From Verrucomicrobiota bacterium (GTDB taxonomy: Bacteria; Verrucomicrobiota; Verrucomicrobiia; Verrucomicrobiales; Verrucomicrobiaceae), in contig JANYCZ010000057.1 in NCBI GenBank assembly GCA_025360015.1, positions 62,001 to 126,000 of the forward strand: a stretch of DNA of 64,000 bases, given 5' to 3'. Below the pieces are notes generated by a model. That model was not told the origin of the DNA, searched no databases, and saw only the letters and a list, made by a program, of their open reading frames with translations. Within the stretch, counting starts at the first letter, position 1. Each line of letters starts with the position of its first letter. Of the stretch, positions 37,624 through 45,311 are shown one piece after another. Position numbers and translations under genes: made by a program.

Positions 37624-38955
37624 ATGAAACCTCAACGGCAGGCCAAAGACTCCTCCCCGCCGCAACGGCCAGCTGCCGTGCGCGCGAAGAAGGCTGGGCT
37701 TGCGAAGCAGGGGGTAAAGTCACTGGACGGCCAGGCGCCCACCATGCCGCGGCAGAAGATCTTGCAGGACGAATTGAACACGCAGAAACACGCGCTGGCT
37801 GAAGCCCTGCAACTCCTCAAAGTGCAGAGCGCCGAACTGCGGGAGAGTGCTGAGCGCTTTCGCACCATGACTGAGCGGGTGCCTGTCTTCATGTACACCA
37901 CCGATGCGGCTGGGCAGAGTGATTACGTGAACCAGCAGTTTCTCGACTATACCGGCCTGACCATGGCGGCCGCGTGTGGTGTGGGCTGGATGAAGGCCCT
38001 TCATCCTGATGACCATGCGTTCGTCATCGCAAGCTGGCAGAAAGCCATCGCTGAACAGAAATCCTTCGAGGTGGCATTCCGGATCCGTGCGGTCGATGGC
38101 AGTTACCGCTGGTTCCGCAACGCGACCCAGCCGGTGCATGATGAGAATGGCCGTGTCACCCAATGGTTTGCCTCCTGCGCAGACATTGATGACCTCATGC
38201 ACGTGCAAGCGGATCTTGCTGCGGTCAATGAGCGACTGGAGGAGCGCGTGATCGAGCGCACGGCCCAGCTTGCGGCCGCCAACAAGGGGCTTCACCATGA
38301 GTTTAAGGAACGTCAGCGCCTCGAACACGAAATTACCGAGATCAGTGAGCAGGAGCGCCGTAGTCTCGGCCAGATCCTGCATGAAGGCGTCTGCCAGCAT
38401 CTGGCTGGTGTCGTCATGATTGCCACCACCTTGAGTGATGTGTGCGAGCAAAAATCTGACCCGGAGATGGCCGGACGGCTGAAAGAAATCGCCAGCCTCA
38501 TCCGCAGTGCGGCCAATGATGCACGGGACGTGGCCAAAGGGCTCCACCCGGTGGATGTGGATGCCAACGGCCTCGTGGCCGCCCTGCGTGATCTCACTGC
38601 GCGCTATGATGTGCCGGGGCAGACGCGCTGCGTGCTGCATTGCCACGAACCCGTCCCAGTGCATGACAACGATGTCGCCATGCATCTTTATCGCATCGTC
38701 CAGGAAGCGGTGGGCAATGCCGCCCGCCATGCCCATGCGCGCAATATCAGCGTCCACCTCGGCATCAGGCAGCAGGACATCATGCTTTCCATCACCGACG
38801 ACGGGACCGGCCTGCCGGAAAACCATGACCAGTCCCCCGGGCTTGGATTGAAGCTGATGCGGTACCGCGCCAGTTCAATTGGGGCCACACTCGCCCTTGC
38901 AGCCCGCCCCGCTGGCGGCACGGTGGTGAGGTGCAGACTGCCCGCTCCGAATTGA
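37624..38955 (+). CDS. PAS-HisKA_3 histidine kinase, NarX/DegS-like
   Basis: A soluble 443-residue kinase. A basic, Pro-rich N-terminus and a coiled coil (about 40-80) precede a PAS domain with PAC motif (about 82-200; VPVFMYTTDAAGQSDYVNQQ, then GSYRWFRNATQP). A second coiled coil leads to HisKA_3, with EQERRSLGQILHEGVCQHL and phosphoacceptor His253. The HATPase has EAVGNAARHA and DDGTGLP. Kinases of this class pair with NarL-type regulators, and such a gene follows after 49 bp. ATG 37624 is chosen over the longer frame from 37390 because the extra codons lack family-like sequence. Confidence 0.92.
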   Translation: MKPQRQAKDSSPPQRPAAVRAKKAGLAKQGVKSLDGQAPTMPRQKILQDELNTQKHALAEALQLLKVQSAELRESAERFRTMTERVPVFMYTTDAAGQSDYVNQQFLDYTGLTMAAACGVGWMKALHPDDHAFVIASWQKAIAEQKSFEVAFRIRAVDGSYRWFRNATQPVHDENGRVTQWFASCADIDDLMHVQADLAAVNERLEERVIERTAQLAAANKGLHHEFKERQRLEHEITEISEQERRSLGQILHEGVCQHLAGVVMIATTLSDVCEQKSDPEMAGRLKEIASLIRSAANDARDVAKGLHPVDVDANGLVAALRDLTARYDVPGQTRCVLHCHEPVPVHDNDVAMHLYRIVQEAVGNAARHAHARNISVHLGIRQQDIMLSITDDGTGLPENHDQSPGLGLKLMRYRASSIGATLALAARPAGGTVVRCRLPAPN

Positions 38956-39004
38956 TCATTCTCGATTTGCATCATTCCCGCTTCTGAACTTCACTCCTGC
39001 TCCT

Positions 39005-39733
39005 ATGGCGAAGACCGCTTCCAAATCTCCCAGCACTGTTTCAGCACCGCCGCCGCCTCCTGCTGCTGCCGCGACGGCGAAACGGCGGGTGCTTATCGTG
39101 GACGACCATCCCATTTTCCGCAATGGGATCACCCAGCTCATCAATCATGAACTCGACCTTCATGTGTGCGGGGAGATCTGCTCCGCGGCCCAGGCGCTCA
39201 GTGCCGTGGAGGAGCTGAAGCCGGACATCATCGTGCTGGACATCTCCATTCAGGGCACCAACGGCATCGAACTTATGAAGTCTGTGCGTGCTCTGCACCC
39301 GCAGCTTCCCGCTCTCATGGTCTCCATGCATGATGAAAGCATTTACGCCGAGCGTGCGTTGCGTGCTGGTGCACGGGGCTACGTGATGAAAGCCGCCCCG
39401 TCTGAAAAAGTGATCGAGGCCATTCGCCGCGTGCTCGGCGGCGGCCTCTATCTCAGCGAAGCCATCGGTGGCCGACTGCTTGATACTTTCCTCAATGGAC
39501 GTACCAACAATGTCGGCACCTCCACCATCGAGCAGCTCAGCGACCGCGAGATCGAAGTCTTCCGTGCCGTCGGAGAAGGCCGCGGTACGCGTGAGATTGC
39601 CCGTACACTCTTCCTCAGTGTCAAGACGGTGGAAACCCATCGTGCACATATCAAGGAGAAACTCCAGTTGAAGACCGCCCCTGAGCTGGTGCGCGCAGCT
39701 GTCGAATGGGTCAATAGCGAGGCCAACTTATAA
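39005..39733 (+). CDS. NarL/LuxR-family response regulator, partner of the preceding kinase
   Basis: A 242-residue regulator. After a Pro/Ala-rich N-terminus, the receiver (about 28-150) has IVDDHPIFRNG and phosphoacceptor Asp79 in VLDISIQGTNG. The LuxR helix-turn-helix (about 175-235) reads LSDREIEVFRAVGEGRGTRE, then LFLSVKTVETHRAHIKEKL. It lies 49 bp after the HisKA_3 kinase in one transcription unit. It is closely related to the orphan regulator at 28237, sharing for instance SMHDES and the GYVMK segment. Confidence 0.94.
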   Translation: MAKTASKSPSTVSAPPPPPAAAATAKRRVLIVDDHPIFRNGITQLINHELDLHVCGEICSAAQALSAVEELKPDIIVLDISIQGTNGIELMKSVRALHPQLPALMVSMHDESIYAERALRAGARGYVMKAAPSEKVIEAIRRVLGGGLYLSEAIGGRLLDTFLNGRTNNVGTSTIEQLSDREIEVFRAVGEGRGTREIARTLFLSVKTVETHRAHIKEKLQLKTAPELVRAAVEWVNSEANL

Positions 39734-39872
39734 GCCGTCGTGCGGGCGGAATTTGATTGATATCGAAGCATCCGCCCATGGTATCACAGCCGATACCCTC
39801 CACGAACAAGCAGTGAGAGAGAGGAAGACCTCCCATTCCCTCCGTTCGAAAACCCCAGATCTGTTTGTTCCC

Positions 39873-39912
39873 AGCCCTGGCCGGCATTTGTCGGCCAGGG
39901 CTCTTTGTTTTC
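39873..39912 (+). terminator. Rho-independent terminator after the NarL-type regulator
   Basis: AGCCCTGGCCG pairs with CGGCCAGGGCT around a short loop and is followed by CTTTGTTTT. It is about 140 bp beyond the regulator stop. It closely resembles the second hairpin at 40029. Confidence 0.85.
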
Positions 39913-40028
39913 GGGGAAGACTGGTTTCATGCGACCTCACCCATCCACTTTTTTTAGTTCGTGCGATTCTACTGTGAAGCGTGAAAAGCAGCTCGACCAG
40001 CGATGGACTGAGCAACCGAAGCCCTTCT

Positions 40029-40069
40029 AGTCCTGGCCGACACCCTCTGTTGGTCAGGACTCTTTTTTT
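40029..40069 (+). terminator. Second terminator-like hairpin, sequence-related to the one at 39873
   Basis: AGTCCTGGCCGACA pairs with TGTTGGTCAGGACT (with G-U pairs) and is followed by C and seven T residues. With no coding gene between the two hairpins, it could end a short RNA starting after 39912. Confidence 0.8.
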
Positions 40070-40092
40070 GAACTGCATGGTACGCGCTCATT

Positions 40093-40112
40093 GCCTGATT
40101 GCAGCATCAGGG
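40093..40112. promoter_or_regulatory. TCAGG/CCTGA element, site g
   Basis: GCCTGATTGCAGCATCAGGG contains CCTGAT and ATCAGG arms around a 6-base spacer, about 110-130 bp before the DUF4142 gene. Confidence 0.45.
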
Positions 40113-40222
40113 TGGCTGTATTGGCAGTGGTGCAGCATCCGCATAGAAAGCCCGTGCCGATACTTGCACGCAGGAGTCATTCAACAAATCTCCGCATCAA
40201 TAACTCAACCACCCATAAAACC

Positions 40223-40744
40223 ATGAAATCAAATCCTATCACCTTCGCCATCCTGCTTGCCATCTCCGTCGGAAATCTGACGAGCATCGCCAGTGCAGCA
40301 GACACAAAATCCGGCCTGGCCGCCTCGGACGAAAAATTCATCAAGATGGCCGGGGCGGATGGAATGGCTGAAGTCAAACTGGCCACGCTCGGAACACAGA
40401 AAGCGGATCGCTCCGATGTGAAAGATCTGGCCTCGATGCTGGTCTCCGACCACACCACGGCGAACAAGGAACTCGCCTCCCTCGCTGCTTCCAAGAACGT
40501 CGAGCTTTCCGCCGTCATTGCCCCGAAGGCTGCTAGTGCTTTCCAGGATCTGGAAAAAGAAAGCGGCAAGAACTTCGACAAGGCATTTCTCAATCAGCTG
40601 GAAAAAGACCACAAGGACTGCATCTCCAATTTTGAAGACGCATCAAAAAATGCCAAGGACGGCGAGGTCAAAGCCTGGGCCGGCAAAATGCTGCCAACGT
40701 TGAGAGCCCATCTGGACAAGGTCAAGGAACTGGCTGCCAAGTAA
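40223..40744 (+). CDS. DUF4142 secreted/periplasmic protein
   Basis: A 173-residue exported protein. The signal peptide (about 1-27) ends SIASA-AD. The mature part is the helical DUF4142 domain: SDEKFIKMAGADGMAEVKLA, then SDVKDLASMLVSDHTTANKEL and the LEKDHKDCISNFEDAS segment. The fold is ferritin-like, and the family is common in stress gene sets; function is unknown. The start is fixed by the signal peptide, although the frame is open from 40091. It is monocistronic, with regulatory site g upstream and a strong terminator downstream. Confidence 0.9.
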   Translation: MKSNPITFAILLAISVGNLTSIASAADTKSGLAASDEKFIKMAGADGMAEVKLATLGTQKADRSDVKDLASMLVSDHTTANKELASLAASKNVELSAVIAPKAASAFQDLEKESGKNFDKAFLNQLEKDHKDCISNFEDASKNAKDGEVKAWAGKMLPTLRAHLDKVKELAAK

Positions 40745-40773
40745 CCTCCGCCACTGCCTGCCTCCAGGCCACT

Positions 40774-40804
40774 AAACCCGCCCCGCAATGGGCGGGTTTT
40801 TTTG
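40774..40804 (+). terminator. Rho-independent terminator of the DUF4142 gene
   Basis: AAACCCGCCC pairs with GGGCGGGTTT around a 6-nt loop, with a seven-T tail. It begins 29 bp after the stop codon. Confidence 0.93.
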
Positions 40805-40894
40805 TCCCCGCATGAGCACATCCATGCAGCCGTTGAGGCAGGCAGGAACGATGCGGTGAGGAACAGAAGACGATTAACTCATTTTACCGCGATC

Positions 40895-41308
40895 ATGAAC
40901 ACGACTCAGCACCAAGGCGACTGGAACATCCTCAAAGGCATGGCCGCCATCGGCCGCGTCCAGCAATGGACGGAGGAGGCAGGGGCGGGTTTCATAAAGG
41001 CCGCCGCTTCCATTTTTTCACGTCGTCATCCTGTTTCCTCCCTGCGCGTCACCTGGGCGGGGGTGCTGCGGTCTGACTGTGACAAGCTCATTCCTGAAGC
41101 CAGTGAAGAAGTCCGCTTTCAGGTGGCCAACCAGATGTTTCTTTGTGACGAAGGCAAGACTCTGGTCTTTGATGACACTTGGAATCAGGACTCATGGGAC
41201 CAAATGAACGGTTACCGCATTGTGTTCCTGGCGGATACTAAGCGCTCTTCCAAAGAACCGCTGCTGCAGCGAGTTGAGCATTTCCTCACGAAACTGATCA
41301 GGCGCTGA
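40895..41308 (+). CDS. Hypothetical protein with CsbD-like N-terminal stretch
   Basis: A 137-residue soluble protein without a signal peptide. The opening HQGDWNILKGMA resembles the first helix of CsbD stress proteins, but the rest does not follow that family. The C-terminal two thirds (LRVTWAGVLRSDCDKLIPEA, then GKTLVFDDTWNQDSWD) are predicted alpha/beta and not recognised. The start is taken at 40895; the frame is open from 40802. It is convergent with the YihY gene, leaving 1 bp between the stops. Function is unknown. Confidence 0.6.
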   Translation: MNTTQHQGDWNILKGMAAIGRVQQWTEEAGAGFIKAAASIFSRRHPVSSLRVTWAGVLRSDCDKLIPEASEEVRFQVANQMFLCDEGKTLVFDDTWNQDSWDQMNGYRIVFLADTKRSSKEPLLQRVEHFLTKLIRR

Positions 41309-41309
41309 G

Positions 41310-42329
41310 CTAGCGCTTCCTGCGGGACCAGAAGTCTACGGGATGGCGCCTGTGCCTCGCGGGCAGCCGTCTTGACCGGCCAAAGACCCTGGCCTGGGCG
41401 GCACAGAGACAGCCGCCGTACATGATGATGACACCGGAAAGATAGATCCACACCAGGAGGACGATCACCACGGCAAACGCACCATACACGGTGGTGAAAT
41501 TGCTGAGATCATACACGTAGCGCTCAAACAAATGCCGACAGCCTTGCAGCAGCAGCGTCGTCAGCAGGGCGGCGAACGCGACCTCTGAAAACTGCGTGCG
41601 ACGGCGTGGGGAAAATTTGAAGAACATGCTCAGTCCGTAAAAAAGAACCAGGGACGGGACGCATACGACGACAAATGCCAGCGGGCCGCTGAAAGCCGCC
41701 GTGTGCGGCAGCGCCGCACGCTGAAGCCAGCCAGTGAACAGTGGCACCAGCATCCCGACAAACAGCGCGCTGACCACTAGAACCAGCATCATCATGCTGT
41801 GCAGCGGCAGCTGCCACCACGGATACTCAATGGTATCCCAGGCCCGGTTCACACCGCGCACCATGATGTGAAAAAAGCGGGACGAACTCCACACCAGCCC
41901 CAGCATGGCAAGGGTGCTGACACTGCCACGTGAATCGACGATGCCGTGGATCGCATTGTCCACCACGTGCATGTCCGCAGGATTGAACGGGGTGTACTGC
42001 CCGAGATTTTGAATGAGGTAGCTGACCACCTCTGCGTGGTCCCAGATCTGGGAGCCCAAGATTACAAACAGGAGAATGAGGGGAAACAGAGCAAAAAATG
42101 CATAGTAGGCGAAAGCGGCCGCACGCTGCTCACCTTCGATGTCATAAAACTTCACGGCCGCCTCCCAGAACATCCTCACCACACGCTGGCACTCACCGAT
42201 CCCAGCGTGCTTATTCTCCAGCAAAAATGCCGGCATGCGGCAAAGTTGAAAAAGGCGCCTCAACATATCACGGGAGCCGAGGCGCGTAGCGCGTGGAGGA
42301 TCCCCCTGCCGTGCCTTCCCACCGATCAT
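41310..42329 (-). CDS. YihY/BrkB family integral membrane protein
   Basis: A protein of about 339 residues with six or so membrane helices. After about 60 residues comes the family signature GEQRAAAFAYYAFFALFPLI, with later W-x-x-S-R-x-F-H-x-x-x-x-G-x-N-x-A-W and a final pair of helices containing GAFAVVIVLLVWIYLSG. The family is annotated BrkB or, incorrectly, ribonuclease BN; it is probably a transporter or envelope protein. The start at 42329 is favoured because it overlaps the stop of the upstream small gene by 4 bp. The alternative MLRRLF start is at 42266. A basic C-terminal tail (RRLPARHRRH) faces the cytoplasm by the positive-inside rule. Confidence 0.88.
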   Translation of the reverse strand: MIGGKARQGDPPRATRLGSRDMLRRLFQLCRMPAFLLENKHAGIGECQRVVRMFWEAAVKFYDIEGEQRAAAFAYYAFFALFPLILLFVILGSQIWDHAEVVSYLIQNLGQYTPFNPADMHVVDNAIHGIVDSRGSVSTLAMLGLVWSSSRFFHIMVRGVNRAWDTIEYPWWQLPLHSMMMLVLVVSALFVGMLVPLFTGWLQRAALPHTAAFSGPLAFVVVCVPSLVLFYGLSMFFKFSPRRRTQFSEVAFAALLTTLLLQGCRHLFERYVYDLSNFTTVYGAFAVVIVLLVWIYLSGVIIMYGGCLCAAQARVFGRSRRLPARHRRHPVDFWSRRKR

Positions 42330-42586
42330 GCTTGTTCCTCTGGGTGGTTTTCGAGCAGCGAAATGGCGAGGCCGGTCGCGAATCCCGTCCAAAACAGAGT
42401 GGTGGGATGGTGCAGCCATTCATGCCATGCATGGGCATGGCGGCCGCAGGGACTGTGGAGACGGGAGAAGACGGCTTCCGTTTCTCGTCTGGAGGGCTGC
42501 CGGATCGCGCCGCCTTCATTGATCATGTCGTCGGCAGCCGAGTCCGTAGCCCGGCGGTCGTTGGTGGTGAAGTAATAAGAGCTCAT
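42326..42586 (-). CDS. Small hypothetical protein, possibly membrane-associated
   Basis: An 86-residue protein starting MSSYYF. A hydrophobic segment near the C-terminus (LFWTGFATGLAISLL, about 65-79) could anchor it. His-rich HAHAWHEWLHH lies just before this segment. No family is recognised. Its stop overlaps the YihY start by 4 bp, so the two genes are probably translated together. The start at 42586 is preferred to 42652, since the upstream residues are not coding-like. Confidence 0.6.
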   Translation of the reverse strand: MSSYYFTTNDRRATDSAADDMINEGGAIRQPSRRETEAVFSRLHSPCGRHAHAWHEWLHHPTTLFWTGFATGLAISLLENHPEEQA

Positions 42587-42797
42587 GACGGGGGTGGCGT
42601 GGGGAACTGGAAATAATGCGCTCCAGGAAAGGTCAAGCGGGCGGCCGGACAAACACGTCCGAACACAGCAAAGCTCCGCAGTTCGATTGCCGTCAAAGGC
42701 GACGAGATCGACCAGGTCGGGGCGAGCGCTGGGAGTTCGGGCGACATCATGAAAGAAATCGCTTCCAGACGCCCGAATGGCTGTGTGAGCGTGGCTT

Positions 42798-43229
42798 TTA
42801 CCCGGCAGGGAACCACTGGCCGCCCTGCTGGATGGTGTTCACCGCCTCCACAAGGAGTTCGAGAGAAGCTTCTTTGGCAATGAATCCCCGGGCACCTGCT
42901 GCGGCGGCACGCCCTGGATAGCTGTGATCCTCGTCCGCTGACACGATCAAAATCGGCAGGTGAGGCAGGCGGGACAGGACTTCTGCGGCGAAATCAAAAC
43001 CGTTGCCGTCGGGCAGTCCGACATCCATCACCAGAAAGTCGGGGACGTCCCAACGGAGTTTGTCAGAGGCTTCGGCCAGGGAGGAAGCTGTCCAGGCCAT
43101 GATCATGTCTGGAGCGTCTTCTACCAGGGTCACAAACACACCGCGAATGATGGCGTGATCATCCACCACGGCGAGCCGCAGTCGTGCATGGGTGGGAGGA
43201 GGCGTGGGGGAGGGGGCTGTGAGGTTCAC
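42798..43229 (-). CDS. Receiver-only response regulator of NarL type
   Basis: A 143-residue protein. A Pro/Thr-rich N-terminus is followed by a receiver with VVDDHAIIRG, phosphoacceptor Asp69 in VMDVGLPDGNG, VSADED and KGFIAKEAS-like elements (here ARGFIAKEAS). It resembles the receiver of NarL regulators but ends before any helix-turn-helix, at GGQWFPAG. The ATG overlaps the bactofilin stop by 4 bp, suggesting it acts with that cytoskeletal protein. Loss of an output domain from a NarL ancestor is an inference. Confidence 0.9.
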   Translation of the reverse strand: MNLTAPSPTPPPTHARLRLAVVDDHAIIRGVFVTLVEDAPDMIMAWTASSLAEASDKLRWDVPDFLVMDVGLPDGNGFDFAAEVLSRLPHLPILIVSADEDHSYPGRAAAAGARGFIAKEASLELLVEAVNTIQQGGQWFPAG

Positions 43230-43576
43230 GTGGTGCGGGTGGGCTTTGGAGGGTTTCCGGACGACGAGGGCTTCCGCACTTGCGAGTGACCGCAGAACGT
43301 TGCCCCTGCTTCGATCGCAAAAGTAGCGGCGGTGATGTTGCCAAGAACCGTGGCTGTGGCCGTCACCTGGCAGTGCTCCTGCACGGTGATATTGCCCTCG
43401 ATATGGCCATGAACGACGACGCTGCGCGTGTTGACCGTGCCTTTGACATAGGCGCGCTCGCCAATGATGAGCGGCGCGGTGGAGGACACATCGCCCTCGA
43501 TTTTTCCTTCCATCATCAGTTCCTGTGAAAACGTCAGGAGGCCTTTGATCTCAACATTCGCAAAAAGGTGGTTCAT
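43226..43576 (-). CDS. Bactofilin
   Basis: A 116-residue polymer-forming protein (bactofilin, DUF583). A short N-terminus leads to the beta-helical core (about 8-100) with regular hydrophobic/Gly repeats: GKIEGDVSS, IIGERAYVKGTV, VVVHGHIEGNI, ATVLGNITA. A Pro/Lys/Ser tail follows. Bactofilins form membrane-linked filaments that place cell-wall enzymes or stalk growth zones. It is the first gene of a two-gene overlapping unit with a receiver protein. Confidence 0.92.
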   Translation of the reverse strand: MNHLFANVEIKGLLTFSQELMMEGKIEGDVSSTAPLIIGERAYVKGTVNTRSVVVHGHIEGNITVQEHCQVTATATVLGNITAATFAIEAGATFCGHSQVRKPSSSGNPPKPTRTT

Positions 43577-43776
43577 TGATGTAATTTTAGCTAACGAATG
43601 CTGTGGTGTCGCCGGGGAGTCAACAGTTGAAGAACGTCTCTGTCATGTCCTGTGGTTGTATGAAAAGCGTGGTTTTGCCGCATGCCGGGAGGCACCATAC
43701 GGCCAGGAGTGAGCCGAGAGACGAACCTTAGGTGGATATGATCTTACATCACCGAAACCCATAACCTTCCATTCCT

Positions 43777-44001
43777 ATGAAAACGCTCTTGTTCGCCATT
43801 CTGCTCCCTTCGCTTTCTCTTTCTTCCTGCGCCAATGGGCCAGCCGCCCGCAGAGGCACTGTCATTGGTGCCGTCGGTGGCGGCGTGGCAGGAGGGCTTG
43901 TCGGTCGTAATCTGGGAGGTGTCGCTGTAGGTGCGGGTCTAGGTGCGCTGGCAGGAAACATGATCGGCGGAGCAAGTGACCGCCGGCATTACCGCTACTA
44001 A
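43777..44001 (+). CDS. Small glycine-zipper lipoprotein
   Basis: A 74-residue lipoprotein. The signal sequence ends in a lipobox, LSSC (Cys17 lipidated). The mature chain is a glycine zipper (GAVGGGVAGGLVGRNLGG, then GAGLGALAGNMIGG) of the kind that inserts into or spans the outer membrane. It ends in basic and Tyr residues (RRHYRY). No Shine-Dalgarno is seen before the ATG. It is similar to small osmotically inducible lipoproteins in general design. Confidence 0.8.
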   Translation: MKTLLFAILLPSLSLSSCANGPAARRGTVIGAVGGGVAGGLVGRNLGGVAVGAGLGALAGNMIGGASDRRHYRY

Positions 44002-44469
44002 AACTTATCCCGCCGTGCTCCTTATTGGACTGCGCATAGCTCTGCCCACTTGATGAGCCCCGTGCCGCTGGGCCAATTCAATGACCTCAACCGAGCGTAT
44101 GCAGTTTTTGATTTTTGAAAAAGCACGCTCGCCATCACCACCGAGCTCACTGCGACTTCAGGCAGCATGACAGGCTTCCTGAAGCCGCTGCTGGATGACG
44201 TGTCCGTTGTGAGCTTGAGGGATGACATCAAGCATCACCTCCAAGCGGTCTGAAAAGGGTATTGTTAGCACGGTGAAGCGACTATTTCGCAACCTGCGTA
44301 AAGACCCGGTTTGCTAGGGTCACTACTCTGGTCGGCCGGGTGTCTCCCTTCATCCATGCCTACGGTTCCAACCTCGAGAACGTCACCCAGCTTGAAAGCG
44401 ACGGGAAGAAATAAAAAGAGAGCTGAGGCTGCAAACCTCAGCTCTCCGTTATCGAGGACGAGTTCCGTC
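44002..44469. other. 468-bp gap with possible degraded coding traces
   Basis: No intact gene is visible. Short plus-strand stretches read like protein ends in different frames. One ends at TGA near 44252 (…LRDDIKHHLQAV) and another ends at TAA near 44414 (…SNLENVTQLESDGKK). Both are bounded upstream by stops or frame breaks. They could be remnants of a decayed gene, or chance. The minus-operon terminator lies at the right end. Confidence 0.3.
44406..44446 (-). terminator. Rho-independent terminator of the 45107-44470 minus operon
   Basis: GAGAGCTGAGG and CCTCAGCTCTC form an 11-bp perfect stem with a 7-nt loop. On the minus strand it is followed by TTTTTATTTC. It lies 24 bp past the stop of the second gene. 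Confidence 0.9.
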
Positions 44470-44838
44470 TTATGAAAACAGGTGGCCGATGCGGCTGCCT
44501 AACTTGGAACTGCTCACGGAGTGCAGGCCGCGCTTCACAGCGCTTAGACCATCATCTGTCAGATGACTGGCGCGATCATACGCAGGCTCCGCGAGTTCTG
44601 AGAGACGATCCTGGATGTCTTCGAGCAACTGCAGGGCACGATGTTTTGGCGACGGCGGAGGGGTCAAAAAGCCTCGTGCGACAATGCCGACGGCGCAGCC
44701 GAAGCCAACGGTGGCCATGGCGGCAACGAACGGATGACGACGAATCAGGCTTTCGATCTGGGTCATGGGCTGTGAAGGGGCGGCTCCGGTCACAGAGGTT
44801 TCTTCGTCGGTGGGAGGGAGAACAGAGGGATCGTTCAT
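44470..44838 (-). CDS. Small membrane protein, DUF883-like in layout
   Basis: A 122-residue protein with an acidic, Pro-rich N-terminus and one hydrophobic segment (PFVAAMATVGFGCAVGIVAR, about 36-55) preceded by IRRH. A C-terminal helical region rich in Ser and Leu follows. The arrangement recalls envelope stress proteins of the ElaB/DUF883 or phage-holin-like groups, but no family is certain. It overlaps the stop of the preceding gene by 4 bp and is followed by a terminator. Confidence 0.65.
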   Translation of the reverse strand: MNDPSVLPPTDEETSVTGAAPSQPMTQIESLIRRHPFVAAMATVGFGCAVGIVARGFLTPPPSPKHRALQLLEDIQDRLSELAEPAYDRASHLTDDGLSAVKRGLHSVSSSKLGSRIGHLFS

Positions 44839-45107
44839 GGCAGTATGATTTTGGATTTGGCAGGAGAGTTGCAGAGTTCAAAGGCTTTGACCACGCCGAG
44901 GGTCAGCAAGGCGGGGCGCAGCACGGTGAGGGTGACGGCCGTCACGCTGGCCACGAGGAAGCGTGTGGGAAGCACATTGAGGACCAGGCCGACGCCCATC
45001 GCCACGGCCATGGCTTTGGCGGGTTCGTTGCGTGCCATCGTTTCAGCATCGGTTACGAGACGCTGCACAAGTTGTTCAGCGGGTTGAATGGGGGTTTCCG
45101 TGTTCAT
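44835..45107 (-). CDS. Small membrane protein, phage-holin-like helix pair
   Basis: A 90-residue protein starting MNTETP. After an N-terminal helix with the ARNEPAKAM motif come two hydrophobic segments (AVAMGVGLVLNVLP and VASVTAVTLTVLRPALLTLG). The R-x-E-P-x-K-A-x-x-x-A pattern before a membrane helix is typical of YqjD/ElaB-type proteins. It forms a two-gene overlapping operon with the gene at 44838. ATG 45107 is preferred over 45152. Confidence 0.65.
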   Translation of the reverse strand: MNTETPIQPAEQLVQRLVTDAETMARNEPAKAMAVAMGVGLVLNVLPTRFLVASVTAVTLTVLRPALLTLGVVKAFELCNSPAKSKIILP

Positions 45108-45311
45108 AGGTTTTAAATAAGGCTGGAAAGGAAGTCTGCCATTCTTTCGCAAGCCACAGCATGAATGGCCGGATCAATCATCAAACGATTGAGCGAGTTC
45201 AGGACCACGACGTTTTTTTCCATCCACGCCGCAGGGATCAACCGATTGGGACAGTAAAGGAAAAGCTGTCTCCACCTCGACAATGAATCTACTTTCGTGC
45301 TTAAAGAAAAA

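Noticed and set aside
42293..42921. Plus-strand frames opposite the small YihY-linked gene and the 42.6-42.8 kb gap
   Set aside because: No domain is recognisable, and they conflict with the coupled minus-strand pair.
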